A DNA stretch of 64,000 nt. Source: Enterovirga rhinocerotis. GTDB taxonomy: Bacteria; Pseudomonadota; Alphaproteobacteria; Rhizobiales; Beijerinckiaceae. The stretch covers positions 1,116,001 to 1,180,000 of the forward strand of contig NZ_SNZR01000011.1 in assembly GCF_004363955.1 (NCBI RefSeq). Reading direction: 5' to 3'. Positions 46,991 through 55,353 of the stretch are shown here, piece after piece. A program made the translations under genes and the position numbers. Below the pieces are notes generated by a model. The model did no database searches. It had not been told where the DNA came from and saw nothing but the letters and a program-made list of their open reading frames with translations. How positions within the stretch are numbered: position 1 is the stretch's first letter; each line of letters starts with the position of its first letter.

Positions 46991-47805
46991 GCGCGCCGGC
47001 CCTGAACCCGGTGCCCGCCGCCATGCCCGTGGCGGTCGGCGGGGTCTCCGTGCGCGGGACCTCGCACATCCTCGCCAACATGCCGAACCAGGACGCCCAT
47101 GCGCATGAGCGCGACGGCGACTGGACCTATCTCGCCGTCGCCGATGGACACGGCTCCTCCCGGCACTATCGCAGCGACCGGGGATCGGCCTTCGCGGTCG
47201 CGACGGCGCTCCTCCTTCTCCGCCGCGCGGCGCGTGCGATCGAGGCCGGAGGGCATGGCTCGGTCCTCGCGACCGTCGCCGACGATCTCGTCGGAAGCTG
47301 GCGCGAGCGGGTCGAGGCGGATATCCGGCTCTGGCCGATCCCGGAGGCGCCGGGCTTCGACAGCCACGCCGTCTACGGCTCGACCTGCATCGCGGCCGCG
47401 ATCGGGCCCGGCTGCTCCCTCTTCCTCCAGATCGGCGATGGCGACGTCCTCGCCTCCGCACCCGGCGGCGAGGTGGACCGGGTGGTGCCGCTCGATCCGC
47501 ATCTCGTCGGCGCCGGGACCTATTCGCTGTGCCAGCCCGACGCCGTGGCGCGGGTGCATCTGCGGCTCTTCACGGCGCCGCATCCGCTGAGCGCGCCCGA
47601 TTTCGTGATGGCCTCGACGGACGGGCTGTCGAAATCATACACGCGCGACGAGGATTTCCTGCTCGTCGCGCGGCATTTCCGCTCCTCGCTGCGCTCCCTC
47701 CCGCTCTCGCGCTTCCTGCGCGATCTCGAACCCTGGCTCGCCGAATGCTCGGGCCGGGGCAGCCGGGACGACGTCACCGTCGCCCTGTTTTCGGGGATGG
47801 CGTGA
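46987..47805 (+). CDS. PP2C-family serine/threonine phosphatase
   Basis: 272 aa. Mn/Mg-binding Asp residues lie in 'VADGHGSSRHYRSDRGS', 'QIGDGDVLASA', 'MASTDGLSKSY' and 'SRDDVTVALF', the standard PP2C motif set; no membrane segment. Begins at a GTG inside the kinase stop codon, so kinase and phosphatase are made in coupled amounts. Presumably reverses the kinase's phosphorylation of the vWA or STAND partner. Followed by a 295-bp gap containing repeat C2. Confidence 0.9.
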   Translation: MSAPALNPVPAAMPVAVGGVSVRGTSHILANMPNQDAHAHERDGDWTYLAVADGHGSSRHYRSDRGSAFAVATALLLLRRAARAIEAGGHGSVLATVADDLVGSWRERVEADIRLWPIPEAPGFDSHAVYGSTCIAAAIGPGCSLFLQIGDGDVLASAPGGEVDRVVPLDPHLVGAGTYSLCQPDAVARVHLRLFTAPHPLSAPDFVMASTDGLSKSYTRDEDFLLVARHFRSSLRSLPLSRFLRDLEPWLAECSGRGSRDDVTVALFSGMA

Positions 47806-47849
47806 TGCGGGGGGCCGTCTTGCCCACCGGCGGGCATCTGCCTTCCCTC

Positions 47850-47946
47850 CTCATGCTGAGGTGCCGGCGGCAAGCCGGCCTCGAAGCACGGACGGCCGTC
47901 GTGCGTCCTTCGAGGCCTCGCTTCGCGAGGCACCTCAGGATGAGGA
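47850..47946. repeat. Palindromic intergenic repeat, family C, copy 2
   Basis: A ~97-bp palindrome with arms CTCATGCTGAGGTGCCGGCG and GAGGCACCTCAGGATGAGGA, and an inner CTTCGAGGCCTCGCTTCGCG region. It lies between the PP2C and first PrsW genes and could form a strong RNA hairpin separating the two halves of the locus. The remaining gap (47947-48100) shows no further feature. Confidence 0.8.
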
Positions 47947-48100
47947 AGAGCGAGACAAGCCATCCGCCGCGGTTCCTCCATCCAGGACATCGCGCGGCCT
48001 CGACCCCAACCCCGAATGAATCCCTTTGCCGGCTGCCGGCCCCCGCCTTAGAGCGATCGTGCAGGACCGTCCGCTCAACCCCTTTGCGAGGATCACTCTG

Positions 48101-49576
48101 ATGGCCCAGATGCCGCCTCTGCCTCAGCAGCCGGACACGGGATTGACCGCGACGGAACTGATGCCGTTCCGCTCGAAGAAGATCAGTCTCCGCAAGAGCC
48201 GCGCGCTGATCCCCCTGATCGCGGTGGCGCTCACCTGCGTTCTGCTTTTTGTCCTGAAGTTCCAGATCAAGGACAAGGGCGACGTCGTCGCCTACATGAA
48301 CGTCCTCGCGGCCTTCATGCTCTTCGCCATGTTCGCCACGGTCTATTTCTATTCCGGCGAACGCAAGAACATGCTGTGGTACCTGGTGCCGGCCTCCATC
48401 GTCATGTGGCAGTTGGATACGCGGGCAATACTCGGCGGCTTCATCTACGTCTTCCGGACGATCCTCCCGGGCGACATGAAGGGCGAGGGCTTCATCCCGA
48501 ATTTCATCGGCATGTTCTTCGGAGCGGGCCTGATGGAAGAGCTGATGAAGGGGATCCCGATCCTCCTGGCACTGCTCCTCGCCTATTGGCTCAGGCGTTC
48601 GGGCAAGCCCGGCAACTTCCTCACGCGCAACCTCGCGCTTCAGGGCCCGCTCGACGGCCTCCTGATGGGCGTCGCGGCCGGGGCCGGCTTCATCGCCTTC
48701 GAGACGATGGCGCAATACGTGCCGATGGAAGCGGCCAAGGCGCGCGGCAACGAGGCGCTCGGCCTGCTCCACGCTCTGCTGCTGATGCTGCCGCGCGTGC
48801 TGAACGGCCTCGTCGGCCACATGGCCTATGCCGGCATCTTCGGCTATTTCATCGGGCTCGCGGTCACGCATCGCCGCTCGCTCTGGACGCTGCTCGCGAT
48901 CGGCTGGGTCCTCCCGTCCGTGCTGCACGCCTTCTGGAACTCGTCCTACCACCTGATGGGGACCTGGGGCTTCTACGCCTCGGCCGGCCTGACGCTGTTC
49001 TTCTTCCTGGCCTGCCTGCTGAAGGCGAAGCAGCTCGAGGTCTCGCGGCTCGGTGGTCCGATCGGCGGCGGCTCGATCCTCGCCGCCTCGCCCGCGCCCG
49101 GCACCGCGCCGCTCGCTCCGGCCGGTGTCGTGCCTCCGCCGGCGCCGGGCGTCGCCGGCGTCTTCACCGGAATCGCGACCGCGGCCGAGAAGCTGGCCGG
49201 CGTCACCGCGCGGACGACCGTGCCCAATCCGGGTGCCGTTCCGGCCGACGCGGCGGGCGCCGTTCCCGCCGCCGCTCCGATGCCGGCGAGCGGGCTATCG
49301 ATCGGCAACGGCGCGGCGCGCTATGCGCTGGCTCCGGACCAGTCGATCGACTTCTCCGCTTTGTTCGGCTCGGCCGGCGTGCCGCCGGGCTGCGCGGGCG
49401 TCATCGCCCAGGCGGCCGATGGCGGGCTCGACATCCGCAACACCGGCACGGCCTCCTGGGCCTTCACGACGCCCGACGGCGCGACGACCTCGGTGCAGCC
49501 GGGAGCCTCGCTCCGGCCGGTCGCAGGTTCGAAGCTGCTGCTCGGCTCGGCGACGATCGAGATCTCGGCCTATTGA
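48101..49576 (+). CDS. PrsW-like intramembrane protease with C-terminal beta module (copy 1)
   Basis: 491 aa. About eight hydrophobic helices (~35-325) carry the PrsW motifs: E146-E147-x2-K150 in 'MEELMKG', Glu201 in 'AFETMAQY', His240 in 'VGHMAYAG' and His276/Asn280 in 'LHAFWNS'. PrsW proteases cut membrane substrates such as anti-sigma factors. A Pro/Ala linker (~335-395) leads to a ~94-residue C-terminal module (398-491) that resembles the end of the kinase. GAGGATC lies before the ATG. Ends 28 bp before the second copy. Confidence 0.87.
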   Translation: MAQMPPLPQQPDTGLTATELMPFRSKKISLRKSRALIPLIAVALTCVLLFVLKFQIKDKGDVVAYMNVLAAFMLFAMFATVYFYSGERKNMLWYLVPASIVMWQLDTRAILGGFIYVFRTILPGDMKGEGFIPNFIGMFFGAGLMEELMKGIPILLALLLAYWLRRSGKPGNFLTRNLALQGPLDGLLMGVAAGAGFIAFETMAQYVPMEAAKARGNEALGLLHALLLMLPRVLNGLVGHMAYAGIFGYFIGLAVTHRRSLWTLLAIGWVLPSVLHAFWNSSYHLMGTWGFYASAGLTLFFFLACLLKAKQLEVSRLGGPIGGGSILAASPAPGTAPLAPAGVVPPPAPGVAGVFTGIATAAEKLAGVTARTTVPNPGAVPADAAGAVPAAAPMPASGLSIGNGAARYALAPDQSIDFSALFGSAGVPPGCAGVIAQAADGGLDIRNTGTASWAFTTPDGATTSVQPGASLRPVAGSKLLLGSATIEISAY

Positions 49577-49604
49577 GGCGGCGCCGGCCTCGATCGGAGG
49601 GCGC

Positions 49605-51044
49605 ATGTCGCAGAACCCGCTGTCGCAGAGTCCTCTGCCGCCTCAACCGACCCAATCGGGTCCGGACCTGTCGAAGAGCGACCTGATCCCGCTGCTCTCG
49701 GGGCGGGTCCGGCTGTGGCGCAGCCGGGCGCTGATCCCGATCGCGGCCGTGACGGTGACGAGCCTTCTCCTGTTCGGCTGGAAGGTCCAGAACGTCCACG
49801 ACATCCTGAAATACATGTACGTGCTGACGACGTTCGTCCTGCTGATGACGTTCGTGGCCCTCTACGTCTATTCCGGCGAGCGCAAGAACATCCTGTGGTA
49901 TTCGGTGCCGGCGGCGATCACCGCCGCCCAGCTGCACTATTTCCTCGGGCAATACATCTACGTGTTCCGGGAGGTCCTTCCCGGAAAGACGGACACCACC
50001 GGCTTCGTGCCGACCTTCATCGGCATGTTCTTCGCAGCCGGTCTGATGGAGGAAGTCCTCAAGGCCGTCCCGATCCTCCTCGCCCTGGCCCTGGCGCTGT
50101 ACCTGCGCAGCACCGGCTCGCGCGGGAACGCGCTCACACGGGGGCTCGCGCTTCAGGGGCCGCTCGACGGCGTCCTGATGGGGGCCGCCGCGGGCGCCGC
50201 CTTCATCTGGATCGAGACGCTGCTCCAATACGTGCCGCGCCAGATCGTCCAGGCGAACGACCCGAAGCTCGGCGTGATCATGGGCTTCCTGCTGCTCTTC
50301 CCCCGCATCATCAAGGGGATCGTCGGCCATATGGGCTATGCGGGCATCCTCGGCTATTTCATCGGGCTCTCGGTGACGCATCCGAAGGCGGCCTGGAAGC
50401 TCATCCCGATCGGGATCGTCCTCGCTTCGCTCCTCCATGCCTTCTGGAATTCGGCGAGCGAACTCTCCCGCGATTACGGCTCCTATCTCGCCGCCCCGCT
50501 GATCGCGATCGTGTTCCTCGCCTGTCTGATGAAGGCCCGCCAGCTCGAGGCCTCGCGGCTCGGCCGACCGGTCGACGGGCAGTCGATCCTCGCCGTCTCG
50601 CCGAGCTATGGTCCCGCGCCGATCATGCCGGCCGGGATCGTGCCGCCGTCCCCGCCCGGGATCGCCGGCGCTCTGGCGGGTGCCGCGACCCTGATCGAGC
50701 GCGCCGCCGGCGTCACCAGCCGCACCACGGCGGCGAGCCCTCCGGCGCCCATGCCCGCGAGCGGCCTCGCCATCGGGACGTCCTCCGCACGCTACGCGCT
50801 TGCGGCGGGCGTGCCGATCGACCTGTCGGCCCTGTTCGGGCCGGACGGCGTGCCCGCGGGCCATACGGGCCTGATCCTTCCCGCGCCCGGCGGCCTCGCG
50901 ATCCGGAACATGGGCGCCGCCTCGTGGTCCGCCGCGACGCCGGACGGCGCCGCGTGGACCGTGTCTCCGGGCGAGGATCTCCCGGCCGTCGCCGGAACGA
51001 CCTTGCTGATCGGCGCCGCGACGATCGGCATCGGGGCCTATTGA
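49605..51044 (+). CDS. PrsW-like intramembrane protease with C-terminal beta module (copy 2)
   Basis: 479 aa, same architecture as copy 1 throughout: helices ~40-315, 'MEEVLKAVPIL', 'IWIETLLQY', 'GIVGHMGYAGIL' and 'LLHAFWNSASEL' provide the same Glu/His/Asn set, so the catalytic residues are intact in both copies. Linker ~325-385 and beta module 387-479 follow. The helices are well conserved between copies while the linkers diverge, suggesting an old tandem duplication with retained activity. GGAGG precedes the ATG. Confidence 0.87.
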   Translation: MSQNPLSQSPLPPQPTQSGPDLSKSDLIPLLSGRVRLWRSRALIPIAAVTVTSLLLFGWKVQNVHDILKYMYVLTTFVLLMTFVALYVYSGERKNILWYSVPAAITAAQLHYFLGQYIYVFREVLPGKTDTTGFVPTFIGMFFAAGLMEEVLKAVPILLALALALYLRSTGSRGNALTRGLALQGPLDGVLMGAAAGAAFIWIETLLQYVPRQIVQANDPKLGVIMGFLLLFPRIIKGIVGHMGYAGILGYFIGLSVTHPKAAWKLIPIGIVLASLLHAFWNSASELSRDYGSYLAAPLIAIVFLACLMKARQLEASRLGRPVDGQSILAVSPSYGPAPIMPAGIVPPSPPGIAGALAGAATLIERAAGVTSRTTAASPPAPMPASGLAIGTSSARYALAAGVPIDLSALFGPDGVPAGHTGLILPAPGGLAIRNMGAASWSAATPDGAAWTVSPGEDLPAVAGTTLLIGAATIGIGAY

Positions 51045-51078
51045 ACGGGCCGGCCCGCCTCGGCCACGATCCGCGTCC

Positions 51079-51810
51079 ATGGATTCGCAGATGACGAGCA
51101 CAGACAGGGCGGCCCCGCCGGGGCTTGCGGAGCCGACGGAGGCAGATGCGCGGCAGGCGGCGAAAGCCGCGCCGCCGCCGTTGCCGTTGCTGGTCGTCTT
51201 TCTCGTCGACGGGTCCGGCTCGATGGCGGGCGAGCGGATCGCCTCGTTGAACTGGGCCGCACGGGCCGTGGTGCCGGCGATGCGCGAGGCGGCGGCCGAG
51301 CATCCCGAGGTCGACCTGCGCATCCGCGTCATGCGCTTCTCGAGCGGAGCCGACTGGGTCCAGCCCGCCGCGACGCCGGCCGGGCGGTTCATCTGGACGA
51401 ACCTCGCCGCGGAGGGCGAAACCGATCTCGGCGCGGCGTTCCGTCTCCTCGCGGGCGCGTTCTCGGCGCCCGCGCCGGGGGCGGAGGAGACGCTTCCCCC
51501 CGTGATCGTCCTCCTGACGGACGGCTATCCGAGCGACGATGCCGAGGCGGGGCTCGCCACCCTTCTCGCCACTGCCGAAGGGGAGCGCGCCATCCGCATT
51601 CCGATCGCCATCGGTCCGGATGCCGATCTCGAATTCCTGCGGGCCTTCGCGGGTGAGGGGGGCATCGCGCCCCTGCGGGCCCACGATGCCGAACGGCTGA
51701 TCGGCCATATCCGCTGGGCCGCGACGGCCCCGATCGCGGCCGGCGGCGCGATCCCCCTGCCGCCCGACAGCGGCCAGAAGGAGGGGGAGGCGGACAGCCT
51801 CCTCTGGTGA
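51079..51810 (+). CDS. vWA-domain protein (TerY-like) with complete MIDAS
   Basis: 243 aa, cytosolic. MIDAS metal site: D44-x-S46-x-S48 in 'VDGSGSMAGER', Thr115 in 'GETDLGAAF', Asp148 in 'LTDGYPSDD'. The layout 'LNWAARAVVPAMREAA' and 'LLTDGYPSDD' is that of TerY-type vWA proteins encoded with a kinase and PP2C. Probably a phosphorylatable scaffold for the system. A second ATG four codons in (51091) is a possible start. The next gene begins within about 25 bp. Confidence 0.88.
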   Translation: MDSQMTSTDRAAPPGLAEPTEADARQAAKAAPPPLPLLVVFLVDGSGSMAGERIASLNWAARAVVPAMREAAAEHPEVDLRIRVMRFSSGADWVQPAATPAGRFIWTNLAAEGETDLGAAFRLLAGAFSAPAPGAEETLPPVIVLLTDGYPSDDAEAGLATLLATAEGERAIRIPIAIGPDADLEFLRAFAGEGGIAPLRAHDAERLIGHIRWAATAPIAAGGAIPLPPDSGQKEGEADSLLW

Positions 51811-51835
51811 CGCGATGACGAAGGGGATCGAAACC

Positions 51836-53704
51836 ATGCGCGACCACGTCGTCGTGATCGGAGACAGCCGCGTCGCGCGGGCCCTGGCTCGCCAGCAGGC
51901 GCGCAACGCCGTGGTCGTCCATGCCGGCCTGCGGCCGATCGGTACGGGTGCTGACGGCGAGGGGATCGTGGAAATCCCGCTGGACAGCGATCCGGAGACC
52001 CTGCATCGCGCCGCCGGCTCCGCCGAGGCGAGTTTCGTCGGGATCGACCTCGCGGACGATGCGGCGACGGTGGCCGTCCTCGCCGCGCTCGTCGAGGCGA
52101 CACGGAACGGCGCCCGCCCGCAGATCGCCGCCCATCTTCGCGACGCCGCTCTTCGGCGTGTCGTCGACGACAATCTCTTCGCGGCCGGAATCGAACCCAG
52201 ACCGCGCCTCGTCGGCACGGCCTCGCTGGCGGCCCGCGATGCGGTCGCGGCGATCCGGCCCCACGACCTCGCCTATTGGCGCGGCCAGACGCGGCTTCAT
52301 GCCGTCGTGATCGGGTTCTCGACGCTCGGCCACGATTGTTTCGAGGAACTCGTCCTCGCCGGGATCGCGGGCGGTCTCGACAGGCCGCAGATCACGATCC
52401 TCGACCGCGACCCGCTCGGCGTGCGCAAGCGTCTCAACCGCGACATGCCCGAGATCGAGATGTCCGCCGATATCGGCGTCGCGGCGTTCGATCGCCTCAC
52501 CTTGACGGCTGAGGACGGCCCGCTCGTCGCGGCGGCGGCGATCGCGCCGCTCACCCTGATCGTCGTCGCGCTCGACGAGGCGGAGGCGGTCCTCTCCGTG
52601 ATGAACTCGCTCGCGCGCATGCAGGAGGGGGAGGGGCAGGCCATCGCAGCGGTGCTGGTCCTGACCGAGGGCCAGCCCTCGCTCTTCGAGCTCGCGAAGC
52701 CCGCCGCCCGGCCCCGCGATCTCGGCCGCAGCTTCACCGTCCGCGGCGGCATCGAAGGCGATCCCGATCTCTTCGACCTCATCGCCTCCCGCGCCGACGA
52801 ACTGGCCGAGCGCATCCACGAGACCTACCGGGCGCGGTTCGGCGCGTCAGGGCCGGCGGGCGTGCCCTGGGCCGCTCTGCCGGAGACCTATCGCCGGGCC
52901 AATCGGCGGGCCGCCGACCATCTGCCGGCCAAGCTCTGGACGATCGGCCTGCGCGAGCCTGGCGCCTCGGCCGATCCCTTCGCGGTCGACCCGCATAGCG
53001 ACGAGAACGTCATCAAGCCCTGTGCGGCCAGCACGGCCGAGGATGCGCTGCTGCGCCGGCTCTCGCGCATCGAGCACGATCGCTGGTCGGCGGAGCGCCG
53101 GCTCGACGGCTGGCGCTTCGGCGAAGTGCGGGATGACCGCCGCCGCATCCACCCGAAGCTGATCGGCTTCGACGATCCGCGCTTCACCGACGAGGATATC
53201 GAGAAGGATGCCGATCAGGTCCGGTTCCTGTTCGGCCATGTCGTCAAGGCGGCGCCGGACGGAAGCGTGACGCCGCTCGTCATCGGCATCCTGTCCGCGC
53301 CCCACCCGACGCCGGGCATCGACGTCGCCTCCGCCGCGGCCCTCTGCGGCAAGGAGGATTGGCGGCCGGTCGTGATCGTCAGCGGCCTCGTCGATTCCGC
53401 CGAATGCACCGCCCTCGCGTCGCTGGACCGCGACCTGACCGCGGCGGGGCGGTCCTGGCGCCTCGTCGTGCCCGAGGTCTCGCGCGACAACCGGGAGATC
53501 CGGGCGATCGTCGAGCCGGGCGATCTCGCGCTCCTGCGCGGCTTCCTCGAACGGCCGTCGACGCTGTTCGCGCCGATCGGCGGCGTGAGCGAGCCGGCCG
53601 ATCTCTGGGCCGATCCGAGCGCGCCGGACCCGCATATCGAGGCGATCGCCGCCTATATCGCGGCCCGCGCCTCGGCCATCGTCGATACGACTGAGGCGGT
53701 GTGA
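51836..53704 (+). CDS. Rossmann-fold (TrkA_N-like) and RyR-domain protein
   Basis: 622 aa. The N-terminal region opens with a nucleotide-binding strand-loop ('DHVVVIGDSRVARALARQQA'), and a second Rossmann-like unit starts near residue 155 ('LHAVVIGFSTLGHDCFEELV'). Residues ~400-465 form a RyR domain ('SRIEHDRWSAERRLDGWRFG', 'RRRIHPKLIGFDDPRFTDED'). The C-terminal ~150 residues form another alpha/beta unit ('PLVIGILSAPHPTPG', 'WRPVVIVSGLVDSAE'). RyR domains occur in bacterial nucleotide-sensing and conflict proteins. The ATG at 51836 was preferred (AAGGGG nine bases upstream); 51815 is the alternative. Confidence 0.82.
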   Translation: MRDHVVVIGDSRVARALARQQARNAVVVHAGLRPIGTGADGEGIVEIPLDSDPETLHRAAGSAEASFVGIDLADDAATVAVLAALVEATRNGARPQIAAHLRDAALRRVVDDNLFAAGIEPRPRLVGTASLAARDAVAAIRPHDLAYWRGQTRLHAVVIGFSTLGHDCFEELVLAGIAGGLDRPQITILDRDPLGVRKRLNRDMPEIEMSADIGVAAFDRLTLTAEDGPLVAAAAIAPLTLIVVALDEAEAVLSVMNSLARMQEGEGQAIAAVLVLTEGQPSLFELAKPAARPRDLGRSFTVRGGIEGDPDLFDLIASRADELAERIHETYRARFGASGPAGVPWAALPETYRRANRRAADHLPAKLWTIGLREPGASADPFAVDPHSDENVIKPCAASTAEDALLRRLSRIEHDRWSAERRLDGWRFGEVRDDRRRIHPKLIGFDDPRFTDEDIEKDADQVRFLFGHVVKAAPDGSVTPLVIGILSAPHPTPGIDVASAAALCGKEDWRPVVIVSGLVDSAECTALASLDRDLTAAGRSWRLVVPEVSRDNREIRAIVEPGDLALLRGFLERPSTLFAPIGGVSEPADLWADPSAPDPHIEAIAAYIAARASAIVDTTEAV

Positions 53705-53732
53705 GCGCCCTGCGCGGCGCCTCGCCCCTCAT

Positions 53733-53802
53733 CCTGTCGCGCTGACGCGCGACGCGGCCCTCGGGTCGAGCCCGGGGGCCTGCTTCTCCCGCAAGGGGAG
53801 AA
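53733..53802. repeat. Partial family A repeat
   Basis: The right arm GCTTCTCCCGCAAGGGGAGA and a degenerate CCTCATCCTGTCGCGCTGACG segment of family A are present without the full left arm. It marks the end of the STAND/TerY-P locus, between the RyR gene and the convergent nfeD-like gene. Confidence 0.65.
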
Positions 53803-53815
53803 GCGACGGCGCCGG

Positions 53816-54262
53816 TTACTCGGCCGGCTCCACCGTGAGCCGCGCGCCGTCGGCCTGCGTCACGCGGACCTTCGCACCGGCAGGAAGCTCGGGGCCGGTG
53901 ACGCCCCAGACGCTGTCGCCGACGCGAATGCGGCCCTGGCCGGAGATGATGGCGCGGTCGAGCAGGAACTCCCGGCCGACGAGCGCCACGGAGCGGCGGT
54001 TCAGCGTGGCCCCGTTGGCGTAATCCTCGTCCTTGCGGCGCGTGATCAGCCAGCCGGTGAGGCACGCCAGCAGCGCCAGCATGGCGAAGACCACGAGATT
54101 GACCTGCCACGACCAGCCGAAGGCCCAGTCGATGACGCCCGTGAGCAGGGCGGCGATGCCGAGCCAGATGAAGAAGATCCCGGGCAGCATCGCCTCGAGT
54201 GCGATCAGCACCATCCCGATGACGAGCCAGGTCCAGGGTCCGAAGGTGAGGAAACCGTCCAT
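53816..54262 (-). CDS. NfeD-family membrane protein
   Basis: 148 aa. Two to three hydrophobic helices ('WTWLVIGMVLIALEAMLPGI', 'VNLVVFAMLALLACLTGWLI') are followed by an OB-fold domain ('LVGREFLLDRAIISGQGRIR', 'VWGVTGPELPAGAKVRV'), the short NfeD1b-type arrangement lacking the ClpP-like protease part. Always partnered with an SPFH protein, here encoded 15 bp upstream in the same operon. Confidence 0.9.
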   Translation of the reverse strand: MDGFLTFGPWTWLVIGMVLIALEAMLPGIFFIWLGIAALLTGVIDWAFGWSWQVNLVVFAMLALLACLTGWLITRRKDEDYANGATLNRRSVALVGREFLLDRAIISGQGRIRVGDSVWGVTGPELPAGAKVRVTQADGARLTVEPAE

Positions 54263-54277
54263 GCTGCCGCGGCCCCG

Positions 54278-55258
54278 TCAGGAGCCCTGCCGGCCGGAAT
54301 TCGGCGGCAGGCCGCCGGTGCGGCGCTGATCGGCCGGGCGGCCGCCATCGCCGAAGACCTGCTGGGTCATCGCCGCGATGCCGCCGAGCGTCCCGGCGAG
54401 CGCAGCCGCCTCGATCGGGACGACCACGACGCGCTGGTTGGGAGCGGTGGCGATCGCCTTCATCGCCTCGACGTATTTCTCGGCGACGAGGAAGTTCGCG
54501 GCCGCGAGATCGCCCTTCGAGATCGCGTCCGAGACCATCTGCGTCGCCTTCGCCTCCGCTTCCGCCAGACGCTCGCGCGCTTCCGCGTCGCGGAGCGCCG
54601 CCTCCTTGCGGCCCTCGGCCGCGAGGATCTGAGACTGCTTGTCGCCTTCCGCCCGCAGGACCTCGGCGGCCCGTAGCCCCTCCGCCTCGAGGATCGCGGC
54701 GCGCTTCTCGCGCTCGGCCTTCATCTGCCGCGCCATGGCTCCGGCGAGATCGGCGGGGGGGAGGATGTCCTTGATCTCGACGCGCGTGACCTTGACGCCC
54801 CAGGGCTCGGCGGCGGCATCCATCACCTTGAGCAGCCGCTCGTTGATCTCGTCGCGGTGGGAGAGGAGTTCGTCGAGATCCATCGAGCCGACGACGGTGC
54901 GGATGTTCGTCATCGTGAGCACGAGCAACGCCTCGGTGAGGTTCGTGATCTCGTAGGCGGCGCGGGCGGGATCGAGGATCTGGTAGAAGGAGGCGGCGTC
55001 GATCTTCACCCCGGCATTGTCGCGCGTGAACGCCTCCTGCGAGGGGATGTCGAGCACCTGCTCCATGATGTTCACCTTGTGGCCGATCCGGTCGACGTAA
55101 GGCACGATGAGGCCGAGGCCCGAGCCGAGCGATTTGTGGTAGCGGCCGAACCGTTCGACGGTGAAGACATAGCCCTGCGGGATGGTGCGCACGCCCCACG
55201 CGATCGTCACGAGCGCGAGGACCGCCAGCGCGATCACGAAAATGGTGAAACCCGTCAT
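54278..55258 (-). CDS. SPFH/band-7 membrane protein (QmcA/stomatin type)
   Basis: 326 aa. One N-terminal anchor helix (residues ~3-20), then the SPFH domain ('RTIPQGYVFTVERFGRYHKS', 'ILDPARAAYEITNLTEALLV', 'RTVVGSMDLDELLSHRDEIN') and an Ala/Glu-rich coiled coil ('AEREKRAAILEAEGLRAAEV'). Works with NfeD in membrane microdomain organisation or protein quality control. AAGGGGAGAAGG before the ATG is a strong ribosome binding site. Confidence 0.93.
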   Translation of the reverse strand: MTGFTIFVIALAVLALVTIAWGVRTIPQGYVFTVERFGRYHKSLGSGLGLIVPYVDRIGHKVNIMEQVLDIPSQEAFTRDNAGVKIDAASFYQILDPARAAYEITNLTEALLVLTMTNIRTVVGSMDLDELLSHRDEINERLLKVMDAAAEPWGVKVTRVEIKDILPPADLAGAMARQMKAEREKRAAILEAEGLRAAEVLRAEGDKQSQILAAEGRKEAALRDAEARERLAEAEAKATQMVSDAISKGDLAAANFLVAEKYVEAMKAIATAPNQRVVVVPIEAAALAGTLGGIAAMTQQVFGDGGRPADQRRTGGLPPNSGRQGS

Positions 55259-55353
55259 GCCTTCTCCCCTTGGCGGCGCCTGAGCCGCCGGACCATGCCA
55301 TGAACCACGACGCGATGTCGCCGTGATTGCGTCGCACGGAGCGGGTGCGAGGT

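Noticed and set aside
40990-53704. Tellurite-resistance (Ter) operon
   Set aside because: Kinase, PP2C and vWA resemble the TerY-P triad, but no TerB, TerC, TerD or TerZ genes are present, so a tellurite label is not supported.
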